From positions 1 to 58,521 of the forward strand of contig JBBSBK010000008.1 of the NCBI GenBank assembly GCA_038251315.1: a DNA stretch of 58,521 bases, in the 5' to 3' direction. The notes beneath the pieces were generated by a model, which searched no databases, was not told the DNA's origin, and worked only from the letters and a program-made list of their open reading frames with translations. Within the stretch, counting starts at the first letter, position 1. The number at the start of each line of letters is the position of its first letter. The position numbers and the translations under genes are program-made. This DNA comes from JBBKXP01 sp038251315 (GTDB lineage Bacteria; Pseudomonadota; Alphaproteobacteria; Rhodobacterales; Rhodobacteraceae). This document shows, piece after piece, positions 1 through 8,189 of the stretch.

Positions 1-253
1 CCAGTCTCGCGCGGCGTGCGGACGGTTTTGAGAACTGTACATTTCTGGCCGCGAAATAAATGGTGTAAAAGCAGCGGCTTATGGCTCTCCACCAAAAACC
101 CACAGTCAAGAGCCTTGGAGAATATCGGAAGGAGAGAACGCTTTCTGGCCTTCTAGAGAAACTGCCGGTTAACAGCCCAACCCGCATAACCCTCGAAAAC
201 AACGGGAAATTCTGGCCGCAGGCGGTTCGGGAGAAACTTTCCTTAAGGGCAAG
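1..253. other. Non-coding stretch beside tRNA-Ser
   Basis: I see no convincing gene here. The only long open frame (from 81) reads straight through the tRNA-Ser gene and resembles no family I know. TTCTGGCCGC occurs twice as a direct repeat (43-52 and 210-219). Because this is the 3' flank of the tRNA, it is where a tRNA-targeting element would sit, but no integrase or att duplication is visible within the window. Confidence 0.5.
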
Positions 254-343
254 TGGCGGAGGAGGTGGGATTCGAACCCACGGGACGCTTTCACGCCCGA
301 CGGTTTTCAAGACCGTTGCAATCGACCACTCTGCCACTCCTCC
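254..343 (-). tRNA. tRNA-Ser (anticodon TGA)
   Basis: Read on the minus strand, a 7-bp acceptor stem starts GGAGGAG at 343 and pairs with 258-264. The molecule has the long variable arm of class II tRNAs and the T-loop TTCGAACC. The anticodon loop CTTGAAA gives anticodon TGA. The CCA end is encoded at 256-254. The 344-586 gap upstream holds no gene and should contain promoters for this tRNA and for the rightward lipoprotein gene; I could not identify a specific site there. Confidence 0.97.
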
Positions 344-586
344 GACTTGGGTCGGGACAGGCGGGTTCGGTCGGCATAGGCAAGACCGTCTGATTCTGAA
401 AGCCCGAACACGGTTTGGGGAAAACCGCCGAAGTCCCTGCCAGGAGCCTTTCAAAATTGGCGCATCATCGCTATTGTCCCGCCAAATACCGGGAACAGCC
501 GCCTTGGCGGGGCCGGTGGGGTTGGGCAGAAACGGCCGGTTAACGGTCAGGCGTCGGTCAAACCGGCGCAGCCAAGGGGGCACAGG

Positions 587-1498
587 ATGGCGGGCGATCG
601 TAGTTTTCAACAGGCGCAAGCTTTTCGACAAGGTCTTGCTTTCAAACAGAAGCGGGCCCTGCTGCCGCTGGCATTGATTGCGATGCTGGCCGCTGCAGGC
701 TGCGACGAAAACGGCAAATTTTCGCTGGCTGGCAAGAACAACAGCGGCGACCCTGCCGCCACCCGCCAGGCCACCTCGGTCCAGTTGGTGGAAACCGATG
801 TCGAGGCGCCAGGCGTCTTTCAGATCACCGAATCAGGTCTTTGGGATGGTCGCCCGTCGCTCGGCGGCGTCTGGGTCGCGCATCCCGACGTGACCGATCC
901 CGAACGGGTCATCATCCGCAACCCGTCCAACGGCAAGTTCGTGATCGGGGCGCTTTTCCGGCGCGAACGCGAAAATCCCGGCCCGGCGCTGCAGGTCTCG
1001 TCCGATGCTGCGGCCGCGCTTGATATGCTGGCGGGGGCTCCGGCCCAATTGAACGTAACAGCGCTGCGACGGGAAGAATCGCCACAGGCGGCACCCGACG
1101 CGACGGTCGATTTCGGCGTTCCAGGCACCGTCGAAGCGACACCGCTCGATCCGATTGCCGGGACCGCCGCCGCCATCGAGTCCGCGGCGCCACCTGTGGC
1201 GGCAACATCTGAAGACCAAACGCCGCCACCGATTGCCACAACCGCACCGGCAAGTTCAGGTTCGTTGCCCAAGCCCTTCATCCAGATTGGCATCTTCAGT
1301 GTCGAAGCGAATGCCAACCGCACTGCCGAACAGATGCGCGCTGCCAGTCTGACGGCGACCGTGCTTCAGCAGGCTACCCAGGGTCGCACATTCTGGCGGG
1401 TCATCGTCGGCCCGGCACGGACTGAGGCCGAACGCGCCGGCCTGCTGGCAAAGGTCAAGGAACTTGGCTTTGCCGATGCCTATTTCGTTGCCAACTGA
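587..1498 (+). CDS. SPOR domain lipoprotein
   Basis: A 303-residue exported protein. A positively charged N-region and hydrophobic segment (residues 24-37) end in a lipobox LAAAGC with Cys39, so it is probably acylated and envelope anchored. Residues 227-303 form a SPOR domain (PFIQIG, FWRVIVGP, AYFV motifs), a fold that binds denuded glycan strands at division sites. The middle (about 140-225) is Ala/Pro-rich linker. The ATG is preceded by AAGGGGG at 574-580. It lies 24 nt upstream of a D,D-carboxypeptidase gene, so both probably act on peptidoglycan from one transcript. The division-site role is inferred from the domain only. Confidence 0.88.
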   Translation: MAGDRSFQQAQAFRQGLAFKQKRALLPLALIAMLAAAGCDENGKFSLAGKNNSGDPAATRQATSVQLVETDVEAPGVFQITESGLWDGRPSLGGVWVAHPDVTDPERVIIRNPSNGKFVIGALFRRERENPGPALQVSSDAAAALDMLAGAPAQLNVTALRREESPQAAPDATVDFGVPGTVEATPLDPIAGTAAAIESAAPPVAATSEDQTPPPIATTAPASSGSLPKPFIQIGIFSVEANANRTAEQMRAASLTATVLQQATQGRTFWRVIVGPARTEAERAGLLAKVKELGFADAYFVAN

Positions 1499-1522
1499 TC
1501 CCACAAAAGGGGCTGCCACCCA

Positions 1523-2719
1523 ATGATAACACGCCGCTTGATCGCCGCATTCCTGGCGGCTGTGCTGACCTTCTGGTCGGCGGTTGGCGCACTTGCCCAG
1601 ACCTTTGAAACAAGTGCAGGGGCTGCCTACGTGCTGGACTTTACCACCGGCACCGTGCTGCTTGCCAAGAACGCCGATGAACCCTTGCCCCCGGCATCGA
1701 TGTCCAAGCTGATGACGCTTTACATGGCCTTCGAGGCGATCGCAAACGGCCGCCTCGACATCAACGAAGAATTGCCGGTGTCGCAACATGCGATGGATTA
1801 CAAGGGATCGAGCATGTTCCTGCGCACTGGTGAAACGGTGCGCGTCGAGGATCTGCTGCGCGGCATCATCGTGCTGTCGGGCAACGACGCAAGCGCCGTG
1901 ATCGCCGAAGTCCTGTCACCCGACGGGACCGAGGCCGGTTTTGCCCGGATGATGACCGACCGCGCCCGTCAGTTGGGCATGATGCATTCGACCTTCGCCA
2001 ATTCGAACGGTTGGCCCGCCGCCGGGCACCGGATGTCGGTGCATGATCTGGCAATCCTGGCGGGGCACATCATCCGCGATTACCCGACCTTCTACCCGAT
2101 CTTTTCGGAAACCGAATTTCTTTTCGACGGGCGGGTGCCGTCCAACAGCCAGAACCGCAACCCGATCCTCAGCTTGGGGATCGGCGCCGATGGCCTGAAA
2201 ACCGGCCACACGACCGAGGCCGGCTATGGCATCGTCGGATCGGCCAAACAGGGCGACCGGCGCGTCATTTTTGTGCTGACCGGGCTGGACAGCCAACAGG
2301 CCCGCGCCGAAGAAGGTCAAAAGATCATCAACTGGGCGTTCCGCCAGTTTGCAGAGGCCGAAGTTATCAAGGCGGGCGTGCAGGTGGCCGCCGCCGATGT
2401 CTGGATGGGGAACCAGATCAGCGTCGGTCTGACCGTGGCCGAGGATCTGACGCTTCTCGTGCCGGTTCTCACACCGGACGGAGTGCAGGCCGTGGCCGAA
2501 TACCAGACCCCCGTGCAGGCCCCCATTGCGGCCGGACAACAGTTGGGCGAACTGGTTATCACTCGCGGCGATCTGCCCGAGCAGCGGATCCCGCTGATCG
2601 CCGACAGGGCTGTGGCCGCTGGCGGATTCGGCGTGCGTCTGCGCACTGCTGCGACCGTCCTGATGCAGAAATTCCTGCCCGCCACGCCCGACCCGGTGGC
2701 AACCGACGGCAGTGCCTGA
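1523..2719 (+). CDS. dacC: D-alanyl-D-alanine carboxypeptidase (PBP5/6 type)
   Basis: A low-molecular-weight penicillin-binding protein that trims the terminal D-Ala from peptidoglycan stem peptides in the periplasm. The signal peptide spans about residues 1-26 (cleavage near ALA-QT). All three serine-transferase motifs are present: SMSK at 59-62 (nucleophile Ser59, Lys62), SGN at 119-121 and KTG at 226-228. After the catalytic domain comes the beta-rich C-terminal domain and a hydrophobic tail that could be the membrane anchor. At 398 aa it has the family's usual size. Its stop codon abuts the tmk start, suggesting one operon. The choice of dacC over dacA is by neighbourhood convention. Confidence 0.93.
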   Translation: MITRRLIAAFLAAVLTFWSAVGALAQTFETSAGAAYVLDFTTGTVLLAKNADEPLPPASMSKLMTLYMAFEAIANGRLDINEELPVSQHAMDYKGSSMFLRTGETVRVEDLLRGIIVLSGNDASAVIAEVLSPDGTEAGFARMMTDRARQLGMMHSTFANSNGWPAAGHRMSVHDLAILAGHIIRDYPTFYPIFSETEFLFDGRVPSNSQNRNPILSLGIGADGLKTGHTTEAGYGIVGSAKQGDRRVIFVLTGLDSQQARAEEGQKIINWAFRQFAEAEVIKAGVQVAAADVWMGNQISVGLTVAEDLTLLVPVLTPDGVQAVAEYQTPVQAPIAAGQQLGELVITRGDLPEQRIPLIADRAVAAGGFGVRLRTAATVLMQKFLPATPDPVATDGSA

Positions 2720-3349
2720 GTGTCGCCGATGACTGGCGGCGTGTTTATCAGTTTCGAAGGCATCGACGGGTCGGGTAAATCGACCCAGAGCCGCATGCTG
2801 GCCGATCATCTGCGCAGTCAAGGCCACGATGTGTTGCTGACGCGCGAACCCGGCGGCAGTCCGGGGGCCGAGGCGATTCGCGCCCTGCTGCTGACCGGCG
2901 CTACCGACCGCTGGTCGCCCGAAACCGAGATTCTGCTGTTCACCGCTGCCCGCCGCGACCATCTGGAACGCACGATTCACCCCGCACTCGACGCTGGGCG
3001 CATCGTCATCACCGACCGTTTTGCCGATAGCACCCGTGTCTATCAGGGGGCGACGCGCGGCGACCTGCGCGCCACGGTTGACCGGCTGCACGACCTGATG
3101 ATCGGGCGCGAACCTGACCTGACGCTGATCATCGATATGGACCCGGGCATCGCCCTGCAACGCGGTCTCGACCGTCGTTCAGGCGAGGATCGGTTCGAGG
3201 ATTTCGGCCTGCCGTTTCAGGAAACCCTGCGACACGGGTTCCTTGCCCTCGCCCGCGCCTTTCCGGCCCGCTGCGTCCTGATCGACGGTAACCGCGACTC
3301 CGCCGCCATCGCCACCGAAGTCGCCGCCCGCGCCGGTGCCTTGTTGTGA
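2720..3349 (+). CDS. tmk: Thymidylate kinase
   Basis: Phosphorylates dTMP to dTDP with ATP. The P-loop EGIDGSGKSTQ lies at about residues 12-22, the DR(F) motif in VITDRFADST near 100, and the lid region is RRSGEDRFED. At 209 aa it is standard length. A GTG directly after the dacC stop gives the longest reading; an ATG three codons later (2729) is equally plausible and places the P-loop at the usual distance. It overlaps the next gene (holB) by GTGA, as is common in this family, implying translational coupling. Confidence 0.95.
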   Translation: MSPMTGGVFISFEGIDGSGKSTQSRMLADHLRSQGHDVLLTREPGGSPGAEAIRALLLTGATDRWSPETEILLFTAARRDHLERTIHPALDAGRIVITDRFADSTRVYQGATRGDLRATVDRLHDLMIGREPDLTLIIDMDPGIALQRGLDRRSGEDRFEDFGLPFQETLRHGFLALARAFPARCVLIDGNRDSAAIATEVAARAGALL

Positions 3350-4476
3350 GCACCGACCTACCAGATCCCGACCGGATCGACGGCGCGCCGCACCCGCGTG
3401 AAACGCCCGAACTTTTCGGCCAGTCCGCTGCCGAGGCTGAATTCCTTGACGCCTACACCAGCGGCAGGCTGCATTCCGGCTGGCTCGTCAGCGGTCCGAA
3501 AGGCATCGGCAAGGCGACCTTGGCATGGCGCATCGCCACCTTTCTGTTGGCCGAACGGCCTGCCGATAACAGCATGTTCGGGGATCCGCCGCTGCCAACT
3601 TCGCTGGCCGTCGCGCCCGACAATCCCGATGCAGCCCTTGTGCGGGCAGGATCGCACCCACGCCTGTTCCGGCTGGTGCGCGGCCCGTCCGGGGTGGACG
3701 AGGACGGCGACAAACTCAGCCAGACGATTTCAGTCAAACGGGTGCGTAAACTGAAAGACTTCTTTCACCTCTCTGCCGCCGACGGAGGCCGCCGTGTGGT
3801 CATCGTCGACAGCGTCGACGAGATGGCCCCGGCGGCGGCCAACGCCCTGCTCAAGGAACTCGAAGAGCCGCCCACCAGGACGACCCTGCTGCTGGTCTCG
3901 CACCAGCCTTCGCGGCTTCTCCCCACGATCCGGTCGCGCTGCCGCGAACTGCGCTGCCACGATCTGCCCGCTGCCGCCCTGCAACAGGCGCTGGCCCGGG
4001 CGGGACATGACATCGCGGAATCCGAAGCGCTGGGCGCCCTATCCGGCGGGTCGGTCGGTCGGGCGATCACACTACTGAATCTGGACGGCCTGCCGCTTTA
4101 TGCCAGCCTTATCAAACTTCTTGGCGCCACCCCCCGGATCGACCGCCCGGCGCTTCTGGCGCTGGCCAATTCCTGCACGGGCAAAGGAGCCGAAACGCGG
4201 TTTGGCCTGACGCTCGACCTGATCGACCACTTCATTGCCCGCGCCGCCCGCGCCGGACTGCTTGGCGAACCCGCGACGCAGGGCGCTGCGGGCGAGGCGC
4301 GGCTGTTGTCGCGGCTTTCGCCCGACGACCGTGCGGCGCGGGCGTGGGCGCAACTGCAACAAGACCTGTCGGCCCGAGCGCGGCACGGACGGGCAGTCAA
4401 CCTTGACCCGGCTGCGCTGATCCTTGATATGGTTTTCAAGATCGAAGAGACGGCGCAAGGTGTCGCCGCAGGCTAA
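3346..4476 (+). CDS. holB: DNA polymerase III subunit delta'
   Basis: Clamp-loader component related to DnaX, acting in loading the beta clamp on DNA. The N-terminal AAA+ domain has a P-loop-like GPKGIGKATLA at about 49-59, a sensor-like segment VVIVDSVDEM, and the ALLKELEEPP motif typical of HolB/DnaX followed by SRCRELRC. At 376 aa it is slightly longer than E. coli HolB (334), normal for alphaproteobacteria. The start is GTG at 3346, overlapping the tmk stop by 4 nt. The tmk-holB-tatD order is widely conserved and supports the call. Confidence 0.93.
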   Translation: MSTDLPDPDRIDGAPHPRETPELFGQSAAEAEFLDAYTSGRLHSGWLVSGPKGIGKATLAWRIATFLLAERPADNSMFGDPPLPTSLAVAPDNPDAALVRAGSHPRLFRLVRGPSGVDEDGDKLSQTISVKRVRKLKDFFHLSAADGGRRVVIVDSVDEMAPAAANALLKELEEPPTRTTLLLVSHQPSRLLPTIRSRCRELRCHDLPAAALQQALARAGHDIAESEALGALSGGSVGRAITLLNLDGLPLYASLIKLLGATPRIDRPALLALANSCTGKGAETRFGLTLDLIDHFIARAARAGLLGEPATQGAAGEARLLSRLSPDDRAARAWAQLQQDLSARARHGRAVNLDPAALILDMVFKIEETAQGVAAG

Positions 4477-4486
4477 GGCGGCCCCC

Positions 4487-5296
4487 ATGAAACCAGACAC
4501 CTCCCCTGCCCCCATCGTCGACAGCCACTGTCACCTCGATTTCGCCGATTTCGACAACGAACACGCGGCTCTGATCGCCCGCGCCACCATCGCCGGGGTC
4601 ACGCGGATGGTGACGATCTGTACAAGGCTGCGGCAAGAGCCACAGGTGCGCGCCCTGGCCGATGCACTCGTCCCGGTTTTTTACGCCGCCGGGACGCATC
4701 CGATGAGCGTGGCGGTTGAACCGCTTGCCACGACAGACGAACTGATCGCTATCACGCAACACCCAAAGATGGTCGGCATCGGCGAAACCGGGCTCGACTA
4801 CCACTACACCGCCAACACCAAGACAGCGCAGCAGACATCGCTGCGCATCCACATCACTGCGGCCCGCGCGACCGGCCTGCCGCTCATCATCCACGCGCGT
4901 GACGCCGACGACGACATGGCGGCGATCCTGCGCGACGAATTTGCAAATGGCGCTTATACCTGCGTCATGCACTGCTTTTCGTCCTCGGCAGCATTGGCCC
5001 GGGCCGCCCTCAAGCTTGGCTTTTACCTCTCGATGTCAGGCATCGCCACCTTTCCCAAATCGCAAGCCCTGCGCGATATCTTCGCCGCCGCCCCGCTCGA
5101 CCGGATCCTCGTCGAAACCGACAGCCCCTATCTCGCCCCGCCGCCGCACCGGGGGCGCAGGAACGAACCGGCATATGCCGCCCATACGGCGCAGGTCGGG
5201 GCCGATCTGTTCGGTCTGCCCTACGCGGAATTTGCCGCCGCCACCTCGGCCAACTTCGACCGGCTGTTTGCCAAGGCCGCCGCATGGCGACCCTGA
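4487..5296 (+). CDS. tatD: TatD family metal-dependent hydrolase
   Basis: A 269-residue amidohydrolase-fold nuclease/hydrolase. It shows the TatD motifs: DSHCHLDF (metal His pair) near the N-terminus, GIGETGLDYHY in the middle, HARDADDD, and the C-terminal ETDSPYLAPPPHRG. The frame is open upstream to 4424, but that would overlap holB; the ATG at 4487 starts MKPDTS and aligns with the family's N-terminus. Intact metal ligands suggest an active hydrolase; members have been linked to 3'-5' exonuclease repair activity. It overlaps the following MBL gene by 13 nt. Confidence 0.93.
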   Translation: MKPDTSPAPIVDSHCHLDFADFDNEHAALIARATIAGVTRMVTICTRLRQEPQVRALADALVPVFYAAGTHPMSVAVEPLATTDELIAITQHPKMVGIGETGLDYHYTANTKTAQQTSLRIHITAARATGLPLIIHARDADDDMAAILRDEFANGAYTCVMHCFSSSAALARAALKLGFYLSMSGIATFPKSQALRDIFAAAPLDRILVETDSPYLAPPPHRGRRNEPAYAAHTAQVGADLFGLPYAEFAAATSANFDRLFAKAAAWRP

Positions 5297-6084
5297 CCTT
5301 TACCATCCTTGGCTGCGGATCGTCCGGCGGGGTGCCCCGGGTGGGCGGTCATTGGGGCGACTGCGACCCGGCCAACCCGAAAAACGCCCGGCGGCGCTGC
5401 TCACTGCTGGTGCAACGCCAAGACGGCACGGGCACGACCACGGTATTGATCGACACATCGCCCGACCTGCGTAGCCAGTTGCTCGACGCGGGGATCGGCA
5501 GCCTCGACGGCGTCGTCTATACCCACGCCCACGCCGACCACGTGCATGGGATCGACGACCTGCGGATGGTGGTCTTCAACATGCGGCACCGGTTGCAGGT
5601 CTGGGCCGACGGCGACACGACCGATGCGCTGCTGTCGCGCTTTGGCTATGCGTTTGCCCAGCCGAAAGGGTCGCCCTATCCGCCGATCTGCGAGTTGAAC
5701 TTGATCGAGCGCGACGTCACCATCGACGGCCCCGGCGGTCCCGTTAGGCTGACCCCGTTCCGGGTCAATCACGGGTCGATCGACGCGCTGGGGTTCCGCA
5801 TCGGCGGCGTTGCCTATCTGCCCGATGTGGCGACGATTCCGGATGAAACATGGAGCAGCCTGGAAAATCTTGATTGCTGGATCGTCGACGCGCTGCGGCG
5901 CAAGCCGCACCCGACCCACGCGCATCTGGCGCAAACGCTGGCCTGGATCGACCGGATCAAACCGAAACGGGCGGTGCTGACCAACATGCACATCGATCTC
6001 GACTATGCCACACTCGACGCCGAAACCCCCGACCATATCACCCCCGCTTTCGACGGCATGACGCTGACCATCGAAGCCCTCTGA
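5284..6084 (+). CDS. MBL fold metallo-hydrolase (PhnP/RNase Z-like)
   Basis: A 266-residue metallo-beta-lactamase-fold phosphodiesterase. The motif THAHADHVHGIDDLR supplies the zinc ligands (HxHxDH), and the N-terminal GCGSSGGVPRVGGHWG and a CxxC-like arrangement (CDPANPKNARRRC) match the PhnP-like subgroup that hydrolyses cyclic phosphates or related esters. Further ligands are likely His in RVNHGS, Asp in LPDVATIP and the C-terminal NMHIDLDY. It begins inside the tatD end and closes the tmk-holB-tatD cluster, as in other Rhodobacteraceae. The substrate cannot be read from sequence. Confidence 0.88.
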   Translation: MATLTFTILGCGSSGGVPRVGGHWGDCDPANPKNARRRCSLLVQRQDGTGTTTVLIDTSPDLRSQLLDAGIGSLDGVVYTHAHADHVHGIDDLRMVVFNMRHRLQVWADGDTTDALLSRFGYAFAQPKGSPYPPICELNLIERDVTIDGPGGPVRLTPFRVNHGSIDALGFRIGGVAYLPDVATIPDETWSSLENLDCWIVDALRRKPHPTHAHLAQTLAWIDRIKPKRAVLTNMHIDLDYATLDAETPDHITPAFDGMTLTIEAL

Positions 6085-6117
6085 CTCTTGCCCCTTCTTT
6101 TGGCCCAAAATATCCCC

Positions 6118-6141
6118 GCCGGAGGCTCCGGCAAAGCCGGA
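6118..6141. repeat. Overlapping inverted repeats between MBL and AEC genes
   Basis: GCCGGAG-G-CTCCGGC (6118-6132) overlaps TCCGGC-AAA-GCCGGA (6127-6141), so two hairpins share one arm and exclude each other. The block follows CCAAAATATCCCCGCC, a string I associate with short intergenic repeats in Rhodobacteraceae (memory, not a search). There is no T-run, so it is a weak candidate for an intrinsic terminator. Confidence 0.5.
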
Positions 6142-6148
6142 AAGCTTC

Positions 6149-7078
6149 ATGACCGACCTGCTCGCCGTCATCCTGCCCGTCTTCATCGTCCTCGGTTTTG
6201 GCTACGTCGCCATCTGGCTGGGCTACTTCAGCGATGCCGCTGTCGATGGGCTGATGAAATTCACCCAAGGCTTCGCCATCCCCTGCCTGCTGTTCCGCGC
6301 CATTTCGACGCTGGACCTGGGCGCTGAATTCGACCTGCGTCTGCTTGGCAGTTTCTACATAGGGGCGCTGAGCGGGTTCGCCGTAGGTCTGATCGGGGCG
6401 CGGATGATCTTCAAGCGCACTTGGGAGGACGCGGTCGCCATCGGCTTTTGCGGTCTCTTTTCCAACTCGCTGCTGCTTGGCCTGCCCATTACCGAACGGG
6501 CCTATGGCGCCGCAGCACTGACCGGCAATTATGCCATCGTGTCGATCCACGCGCCGTTCTGCTACCTAGTCGGGATCAGCGCGATGGAGATCGCGCGCAA
6601 TCGCGGCGGCAACATCACCGCCCTGCCGGGCAAGATCGTCAAGGTGATGTTTTCCAACGCGCTCGTCATCGGGATCAGCCTTGGCCTGATGGTCAACCTG
6701 ACCGGCCTGTCTCTGCCGGGCGCGCTGACCGACGCCATTGACCTGGTGACCAGGGCCGCCCTGCCGACCGCCCTGTTCGGCCTTGGCGGCGTCCTTTATC
6801 GCTACCGGCCGGAGGGGGATATGCCCACGATCCTGTTCATCGTCGCGGTGTCGCTGGTCCTGCATCCTGCGGTGATCTGGGGAATGGGGCGATGGACCGG
6901 GCTGGACGTGAACGCCTTCCGGTCTGCGATATTGACCGGGGCGATGGCACCGGGGGTCAACGCTTATGTATTTGCCAGCATGTATGGCGCGGCGCGGCGG
7001 GTCGCCGCGTCGGCGGTATTGATCGGCACCGCGCTGTCACTGATCACGGTCTGGGGCTGGCTGGCGATCTTACCCTAA
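6149..7078 (+). CDS. AEC family transporter (auxin efflux carrier type)
   Basis: A 309-residue inner-membrane protein with about ten hydrophobic helices in two halves, the pattern of the AEC/MdcF family that moves small organic anions such as malonate or malate. It begins MTDLLAVILPVFIVLGFGY and has the typical crossover region around NSLLLGLPI and the PTALFGLGG and GAMAPGVNAYVFA segments. The start has GGAAAG about six bases upstream. Its stop overlaps the opposing Hint gene's stop in the four bases CTAA. The substrate is unknown. Confidence 0.88.
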   Translation: MTDLLAVILPVFIVLGFGYVAIWLGYFSDAAVDGLMKFTQGFAIPCLLFRAISTLDLGAEFDLRLLGSFYIGALSGFAVGLIGARMIFKRTWEDAVAIGFCGLFSNSLLLGLPITERAYGAAALTGNYAIVSIHAPFCYLVGISAMEIARNRGGNITALPGKIVKVMFSNALVIGISLGLMVNLTGLSLPGALTDAIDLVTRAALPTALFGLGGVLYRYRPEGDMPTILFIVAVSLVLHPAVIWGMGRWTGLDVNAFRSAILTGAMAPGVNAYVFASMYGAARRVAASAVLIGTALSLITVWGWLAILP

Positions 7079-8088
7079 GCCGCCAGCAGAACCTGCGCTT
7101 CGGGCGCCCGCAGCGACGGATGGACAGCGCTGTAGCCGCCCGGTTCGTCGCGAAGGCTGGGAAACAGCGTGAAAAGTTCCTGGCGCGTGGCATCGTCCAT
7201 CCCGCTGATCCCGATCTCGCCAGGGTAAAAGCTTTCGGTGGGGACGTCTTCGGCAAAGACGATCTGGTGACGGTCGAACATCAGGTGGTGATAGGTGACC
7301 ATGCCGCCCTGATCGACCACGATATCGGTCCCGTTGACGAATTGCTGCGCCGCGATCAGCACTGCATCCTCGCCACACCAAAGCTGGGTGCGCCAGTCGG
7401 CAATCCGGATCCGGTGTTGCGGCGACAGACGCAGCGGCCGGGAATTGCCGATCGCACCGGCGCGGAACAGGATCGGGGCAAAGGCTCCCGTCGCGGGAAA
7501 ATCGCGCCCGTCGCGCCAGCGCACCGGCTGCAACCCGTCATGAAGGGTTCGCACCAACGTGCCGACGACGATCTCCTCGACCGGGCGCGGTCCGTCAGCG
7601 GTTTCGATCAGGGTGCCCGCAGCGAAACAGATCGGTGTTGCATAGGACGTGGCGGCAAAATTTGGCCCCTCGCCGTTTGACACGACGGTCAGCGGCACGC
7701 CGTGCGGGGGAAACCCGCCCGATCCGCCGATAAAGGCCAGACCTTCGACTGTTGCATAGGCCGGGCTGGAATCGTTGACGTTGAATCCGACCACCGTCCA
7801 GGTGTTGGTTCCATCGGTCAGGACCAGCGAATACTCCGCCTCGACCACGGTATTATTGCCATAATTCGTGCCGTTGATCGTCTGCGCGCCGTTCAGCTTT
7901 TGGCTGCTGTCATTGTCCTGAAAATTCGGATCGTCGTCGTTGATGGCGACGCTGTACCAGCTTGGCGAATTGATCATGATGGTCCGGCCGACCAGATGCG
8001 ATCCGTCGCCCTGCGTCACGCCGTCAAGGACCGCGCCGCCGCTGATTGTCAGGTTCGTCTCATTCAAAACGTAAATATTGTAAGCCAT
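7075..8088 (-). CDS. Hint domain protein (Hedgehog/intein-type autoprocessing)
   Basis: A 337-residue protein with no signal peptide visible. The N-terminal ~150 residues are Asn/Gly/Thr-rich beta-type sequence. From Cys154 (PICFAAGTLIET) a Hint_2-type domain begins: block A with the nucleophilic Cys followed by ADGPRPVEEIVVGTLV, and block B as LSPQHRI with His225. The C-terminus lacks the intein His-Asn/Cys splice junction, so peptide cleavage at Cys154 rather than splicing is the likely chemistry. Many Rhodobacteraceae have such proteins, often exported through type I secretion; export here is unproven. The RBS (AAGGATG) adjoins a hairpin at 8099-8116. Confidence 0.88.
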   Translation of the reverse strand: MAYNIYVLNETNLTISGGAVLDGVTQGDGSHLVGRTIMINSPSWYSVAINDDDPNFQDNDSSQKLNGAQTINGTNYGNNTVVEAEYSLVLTDGTNTWTVVGFNVNDSSPAYATVEGLAFIGGSGGFPPHGVPLTVVSNGEGPNFAATSYATPICFAAGTLIETADGPRPVEEIVVGTLVRTLHDGLQPVRWRDGRDFPATGAFAPILFRAGAIGNSRPLRLSPQHRIRIADWRTQLWCGEDAVLIAAQQFVNGTDIVVDQGGMVTYHHLMFDRHQIVFAEDVPTESFYPGEIGISGMDDATRQELFTLFPSLRDEPGGYSAVHPSLRAPEAQVLLAA

Positions 8089-8098
8089 GATCCCATCC

Positions 8099-8116
8099 TT
8101 AACCCCGTCGGGTTAA
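8099..8116 (-). promoter_or_regulatory. Hairpin adjoining the Hint gene ribosome binding site
   Basis: TTAACCC-CGTC-GGGTTAA forms a perfect 7-bp stem with a 4-base loop. On the minus strand its 3' arm runs directly into AAGGATG, the Shine-Dalgarno of the Hint gene, so the stem's final AA overlaps the RBS. A translational control function is an inference. Confidence 0.45.
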
Positions 8117-8189
8117 AATCAGGTATCACGGCTCATTGCGGCAATTCTGGGAGGTAATCGGGCCGCTGCAATGGCAGACCACAGCGGGA

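Noticed and set aside
43..219. Direct repeat TTCTGGCCGC beside tRNA-Ser as an att site
   Set aside because: Ten bases only, not matching the tRNA 3' end, and no integrase is visible.
81..677. Long forward open frame over the left edge
   Set aside because: It reads through tRNA-Ser and into the SPOR gene's N-terminus; low-complexity translation with no family similarity.
1916..3160. Long reverse open frame of 414 codons opposite dacC/tmk
   Set aside because: Shadow of the GC-rich coding strand; dacC and tmk have all catalytic motifs on the forward strand.
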